Assembly (NCBI GenBank): GCA_938037185.1
Contig: CALHQK010000157.1
Span: 1 to 8,573 of the forward strand
Source of the DNA: an uncultured Riemerella sp.
GTDB lineage: Bacteria > Bacteroidota > Bacteroidia > Flavobacteriales > Weeksellaceae
Direction of reading: 5' to 3'
Length of the DNA stretch: 8,573 bases
Shown here: positions 5,586 to 8,573 of the stretch, piece after piece
How the letters are laid out: each line of letters starts with the position of its first letter
How positions within the stretch are numbered: the stretch's first letter is position 1
Notes under the pieces: generated by a model
The model's input: the letters and a program-made list of their open reading frames with translations, nothing else
Database searches by the model: none
Told to the model about the DNA's origin: nothing
Program-made: the position numbers and the translations under genes

Positions 5586-7357
5586 ACAAACAACCTTTGC
5601 TAATTTGCGCCATCAGTTTTGGATTGGGAATTTTCTTTCAAGACAAATTTGATTTCCCTTTTTGGGGAGCGGTCGCTATATTAGTTTTAGGAATTGTGGG
5701 ATTTTTAGCTGGATTTTTTATCCGAAATTTCTTCTTTGATAGACTGAAATCGGCGTTTTTGGTGTTTTTGTTTTTCAGCATTGGAATTTTTCTGCATTTT
5801 CTCAATTCAAATTCTATTCAAAGTTTTGATTTTGAGAAAAATAAAACAGTTGAAATCGTTTTTCAACTCAGTAAAAAACTGAACTCCAACGAAAGAAACA
5901 AACGCTATGAAGTTGAAATTCTTAATTTTGAAAAGCCTTTTTCGGCTGTAATTTCTATCCCGAAAGAACAGAAAGAGCTGGATTTTCTGCATTTTTATTC
6001 AGCCGAGGCTTACCTCAATCCCACCCAGAAACCGCAGTACGATTTTCAGTTTGATTATCAAAAATATTTAGCTCGGCAAAATATTCATTATCAAGGATTT
6101 ATTCCTAATGAAATTTCATTCGAAAAGAAAAAATCTATAAATTTCACTGATAAAATAAAGCAAAAACGGCTGGATTTACTTTTAAGAATAGATAATTCCA
6201 GCCTCCAACCGCAGAATAAAGCAATTTTAAAAGGAATTATCCTTGCCGACCGAACGGAAATAGACCAAGAAATCATCAATCATTTCAGCAAAACTGGCTT
6301 AATCCATATTTTGGCGATTTCGGGTTCTCATATGGCGATTATTTTCTTAATGATTTTATTTGTCTTAAATCCTATTTTTTCGGTAAAATACAGAAATATT
6401 CCTATTTATATTTCATTGGCGGCCATCTGGGGATTTGCGATATTCATTGATTATGGGAATTCTGTGGTGCGCTCCTGCATCATGATTACGGTCTATTACA
6501 TTATGATTTTTTTGCAGAGAAAACCTAATCTTCTGCACTCTTTGGCTTTGGCTGGAATGATGATACTTTCGATTGATACTCAGCAGCTTTTCGATGTAGG
6601 TTTTCAGTTGAGCTTTTTGGCAGTTTTTGGAATTTTTTGGCTATACAAACCCATTACCAATCATTATAAACCTCTAAAAAACAGAGCAATAAGATTTATT
6701 CTAAATACATTTTCTCTGAGCCTTGCAGCCCAGCTGACCACACTTCCATTGATATTATTCTACTTTCATCAGTTTTCTATAATGTCTATTTTTATCAATG
6801 TTGTCAGCATTATGGTTTCGCAGGGATTCATTATTTTTTCCTTTATCGTTTCTATTTTATTTGGAATTGGACTTACTCCCGATTGGCTTCTAGAAATCTA
6901 TGACTGGTGCGCGAGTTTCTTCCTAAATATGGTTGCTTTTTTCTCAAAAACAGATTTTAGTTTTGTGGAAAATGTTTCCATCGAAATTCCTGAACTTATT
7001 ATTTTATTTGTGCTTGTTTATTTATTGAGAAGCGTCTTTGAAAAACCGAATGTAAAGACTTTCACGCGTTTTTCTTTCTTCATTTTGTTATTCATTTTCA
7101 CAAGAATATTGACTAATTTTTATTTTTGGAAAAAGGAAGAAATACTGCTTCATTCTTTTTTCAAACAAAATATCGTTTCCGTAAAACAAGGAGACAATGC
7201 TGTTTTTATAGTAAGTAATGAGGCTGATATGGAAAAAATTAATAACTTTGTTATAAAATCCTATATTACATCCAGAAGAATAAAAAATATAGAAATAAAA
7301 AAAGTAAAACCTATGACGAAACTAAAAATAAACCAAACTACCTATGAAATAAAATAA
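5582..7357 (+). CDS. comEC: ComEC/Rec2 family competence membrane protein
   Basis: The protein has 591 residues. Three hydrophobic helices lie within the first 70 residues. A soluble DUF4131-like part follows (about 75-190), with beta-rich sequence such as YEVEILNFEKPFSAVISIP. The polytopic Competence domain comes next (about 210-490), marked by HILAISGSHM around S247-H250 and by SVVRSCIMITVYYIM. In transformable bacteria ComEC forms the inner-membrane channel for single-stranded DNA uptake. The C-terminal tail after the last helices (about 515-591) is short. No metallo-beta-lactamase domain (HxHxDH) is present, unlike Bacillus-type ComEC, so a nuclease function is not encoded here; Bacteroidota members often lack it. 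The start overlaps the lpxB stop by four bases. Whether the organism is competent cannot be told from this gene alone. Confidence 0.92.
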   Translation: MNKQPLLICAISFGLGIFFQDKFDFPFWGAVAILVLGIVGFLAGFFIRNFFFDRLKSAFLVFLFFSIGIFLHFLNSNSIQSFDFEKNKTVEIVFQLSKKLNSNERNKRYEVEILNFEKPFSAVISIPKEQKELDFLHFYSAEAYLNPTQKPQYDFQFDYQKYLARQNIHYQGFIPNEISFEKKKSINFTDKIKQKRLDLLLRIDNSSLQPQNKAILKGIILADRTEIDQEIINHFSKTGLIHILAISGSHMAIIFLMILFVLNPIFSVKYRNIPIYISLAAIWGFAIFIDYGNSVVRSCIMITVYYIMIFLQRKPNLLHSLALAGMMILSIDTQQLFDVGFQLSFLAVFGIFWLYKPITNHYKPLKNRAIRFILNTFSLSLAAQLTTLPLILFYFHQFSIMSIFINVVSIMVSQGFIIFSFIVSILFGIGLTPDWLLEIYDWCASFFLNMVAFFSKTDFSFVENVSIEIPELIILFVLVYLLRSVFEKPNVKTFTRFSFFILLFIFTRILTNFYFWKKEEILLHSFFKQNIVSVKQGDNAVFIVSNEADMEKINNFVIKSYITSRRIKNIEIKKVKPMTKLKINQTTYEIK

Positions 7358-7508
7358 AAAAATCCGAGAATTTGTTGGCTCTCGGATCATGGCTAATAGA
7401 TTCTAACATCTACTTTTGACCAATTATGGTAGGGGATTCTAAATATAGTATTTCAAAACAGATTAAAAGAAATACTACAACTAAAAAAACTAATTATAAC
7501 ATTGAAAG
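7355..7508 (-). ncRNA. Candidate minus-strand small RNA (tentative)
   Basis: No gene on the minus strand would need the terminator at 7362-7387, which suggests a short non-coding transcript. A TAATTTTG (7516 to 7509) matches the -7 consensus, but I find no -33 element at proper spacing. The predicted RNA of about 150 bases would contain a 9-bp hairpin (TAGTATTTC 7446-7454 with GAAATACTA 7469-7477), a 5-bp hairpin (7397-7412), and the terminator. GATTCTAA occurs twice (7399-7406 and 7435-7442). It matches no RNA family I recognise. Chance structure in AT-rich DNA is a serious alternative. Confidence 0.3.
7362..7387 (-). terminator. Intrinsic terminator functional for the minus strand
   Basis: ATCCGAGA (7362-7369) pairs perfectly with TCTCGGAT (7380-7387) around a ten-base loop. 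A run of A lies on the left (7355-7361), so minus-strand RNA would have an 8-bp stem followed directly by a U tract. On the plus strand the stem is followed by CATGGCTAA with no T run. It is therefore a weak terminator for comEC but a good one for a transcript coming from the right. Confidence 0.65.
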
Positions 7509-7684
7509 CAAAATTACAAAATTTATGCCAAAAATCATGTTTTTAGTTTGAGATAGTTTTATTTCACCACACAACAACCTGACAATCAAACAATAAGATT
7601 TTAAAACAAATGAAATTTATTCTTTTTTTATATATTTTTTTATTTTTTAACTCAATTTTAATCAATTACTAATTATAAAAGTTT

Positions 7685-7692
7685 TATATTTG
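7685..7692 (+). promoter_or_regulatory. -7 element for the DUF6089 gene
   Basis: TATATTTG matches the Bacteroidota -7 consensus TAnnTTTG exactly and lies 37 bases before ATG 7730, giving a leader of about 30 bases. No clear TTTG is seen at -33; the upstream sequence is instead strongly A/T rich. The leader just before the ATG is A-rich, as is usual for translation initiation in this phylum. Confidence 0.6.
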
Positions 7693-7729
7693 CGGTTTAA
7701 AGTATTAACAATTAAAAAAAATCTAAAGT

Positions 7730-8533
7730 ATGAAAAAATATTTGATTTCTGGATTAGTTATGTTATGTGCAGGTTTATCCTTTGCTCAACGCCATGAAAT
7801 AGGAGTAAAGTTAGGAACAGCTTCTGTATATGGAGATGCTAACTCAAAATTCTTTCAAATTGCTCCAGACAACTCACTTGACAGGAAAACTTTACCTTTC
7901 ACAGGAAGTATATTTTACAAAAGAAACTTCAATTATTACCAAGGTATAAAGTTTTCGTTCGGATACAATATGGCTTTCTTTAGTGATATTTTACAAAAAA
8001 AATATCAAAATATTAATGCATCGGCTTCTAATGATATCTTGGATACATCAGTTACATTCGAATATAATTTTTTCCCGATCAACGATGAGCTAAAAAGAGA
8101 TGAGACAATGTGGAGTCCCTATGTTTTTGCTGGGCTTTCTGGTCTAATCATGGATTCTCCCGCTGCTACATTAGAAGTAAGACAACGCGGAACAGATTTC
8201 ATTATAACTCCAAACATAGAGGATTCTGCCAGTAAGAAAAAATTCTCAGTGGGTATTCCTTTTGGAGTGGGACTAAAATATAAATTTGGTTACAATTGGA
8301 CTATTGCTCTTGAAGCTCTATTTAGACCTACATTCTCAGATGATTTGGATTATAATAATATCAAAAAACTTGATTACAATGTACAATATAACGGCGTAAG
8401 CAATCGTCCTGCTGCAGAAGCAGCTGTAGAGAAATTCCTTAATGAAAATGCTGGAAATAAATCCAAAGATTGGTTGAATACTATAACATTAGGAGTTTCT
8501 TATTCTTTTGGAAGAACGCCTTGTTGTAAGTAA
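7730..8533 (+). CDS. DUF6089 family outer-membrane beta-barrel protein
   Basis: The protein has 267 residues. A signal peptide (MKKYLISGLVMLCAGLSFAQ) is probably cleaved after Ala19, and RHEIGVKLGTASVYGDAN, the characteristic start of DUF6089 proteins, follows it. Alternating hydrophobic and polar strands with many aromatics (for example LPFTGSIFYKRNF, GIKFSFGYNMAFF, YGYNW-like KFGYNWTIALEALFR) indicate a small membrane barrel. The last strand, LGVSYSFGRTPCCK, ends in the FGR-P-C pattern of the family, leaving two adjacent cysteines next to the C-terminus. The molecular role is unknown. In many Bacteroidota it precedes uppS and bamA; the fragment after it fits that order, linking it to outer-membrane biogenesis by context. 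The 8-base gap to the next start suggests an operon. Confidence 0.85.
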   Translation: MKKYLISGLVMLCAGLSFAQRHEIGVKLGTASVYGDANSKFFQIAPDNSLDRKTLPFTGSIFYKRNFNYYQGIKFSFGYNMAFFSDILQKKYQNINASASNDILDTSVTFEYNFFPINDELKRDETMWSPYVFAGLSGLIMDSPAATLEVRQRGTDFIITPNIEDSASKKKFSVGIPFGVGLKYKFGYNWTIALEALFRPTFSDDLDYNNIKKLDYNVQYNGVSNRPAAEAAVEKFLNENAGNKSKDWLNTITLGVSYSFGRTPCCK

Positions 8534-8541
8534 TAAATTTA

Positions 8542-8573
8542 ATGGTATCCATAAAAGAAAAAATAGATTCTGA
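8542..8573 (+). CDS. uppS: N-terminal fragment, probable isoprenyl transferase (undecaprenyl diphosphate synthase)
   Basis: An ATG eight bases after the DUF6089 stop opens a frame reading MVSIKEKIDS to the window edge. Short leaders of this kind (M-x-x-K-E-K-I-D) precede the conserved LPKHVAIIMDGNGRWAK block of flavobacterial UppS, and uppS is the expected neighbour downstream of DUF6089. The catalytic block lies beyond the edge, so the call rests mainly on gene order. The product would make the C55 lipid carrier for peptidoglycan and O-antigen precursors. Confidence 0.55.
   Translation, partial: MVSIKEKIDS

Larger units (their letters stand above)
7358..7729. other. 372-base intergenic region
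   Basis: No open reading frame of useful length is present on either strand. The left part (7362-7477) holds the inverted repeats and direct repeat described with the candidate small RNA. The middle (about 7480-7610) shows nothing recognisable. From about 7614 to 7660 it is almost pure A/T with long T runs, which may act as an UP-like or bendable element ahead of the promoter at 7685. Confidence 0.7.

Noticed and set aside
5137..5593. Minus-strand open frames opposite the end of lpxB
   Set aside because: They overlap strongly conserved LpxB motifs on the plus strand and look like chance frames.
5807..6279. Minus-strand open frames opposite comEC
   Set aside because: They are short, Phe/Ile-rich and antisense to a supported membrane protein gene.
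7427..7445. Minus-strand sequence AGAATCCCCTACCA as the 3' end of a tRNA
   Set aside because: It loosely resembles a T-loop and CCA end, but no T-arm, anticodon arm or matching acceptor strand can be found upstream.
7358..7500. CRISPR or tracrRNA-like element, suggested by the repeated GATTCTAA and hairpins
   Set aside because: There are only two copies of an 8-base word, no regular spacers and no cas genes.

Overview
The window looks like chromosomal DNA of a flavobacterium, probably a Weeksellaceae member of the Chryseobacterium / Riemerella / Elizabethkingia type. The reasons are the AT-rich composition, the families restricted to or typical of Bacteroidota (DUF2480, DUF6702, DUF6089), the near absence of Shine-Dalgarno sequences, and -7 elements of the form TAnnTTTG in front of genes. 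The genus is inferred from gene style, not from a marker gene. No mobile element, CRISPR array, tRNA or rRNA is visible.

Layout. (1) Positions 3-3331 hold a tightly packed plus-strand operon. It contains the last 32 codons of a gene resembling the RapZ C-terminal domain of Bacteroidota sugar-kinase fusions, an OafA-type membrane O-acyltransferase with an SGNH domain, a MurU-like sugar-1-phosphate nucleotidylyltransferase that starts with GTG, and a LOG-family nucleotide phosphoribohydrolase. Junctions are a 2-base gap, a 1-base overlap and a 1-base gap. The kinase and nucleotidylyltransferase pair suggests recycling of an amino sugar such as MurNAc into a UDP-sugar; the acyltransferase lies between them. 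(2) Positions 3334-3853 hold a DUF6702 secreted protein gene behind its own near-perfect sigma-54 (-24/-12) promoter, followed by a bidirectional terminator. (3) Positions 3914-4423 hold a minus-strand DUF2480 gene. A 49-base gap with two interlocked promoters separates it from (4) lpxB and comEC on the plus strand (4473-7357), which overlap by ATGA. (5) Positions 7358-7729 form a 372-base non-coding gap. It has a hairpin that is a good terminator only for minus-strand transcription, two further inverted repeats, a direct repeat, and a promoter for the next gene. (6) Positions 7730-8533 hold a DUF6089 outer-membrane barrel gene. The first ten codons of a probable uppS (isoprenyl transferase) follow, the usual start of the uppS-bamA envelope cluster.

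Most of the genes serve the cell envelope: sugar nucleotide supply, O-acylation, lipid A synthesis, outer-membrane protein and undecaprenyl carrier. I see no clear undescribed defence or mobile system. The observations most worth a second look are the sigma-54 promoter, the acyltransferase inside the recycling operon, the interlocked divergent promoters and the possible minus-strand small RNA downstream of comEC.
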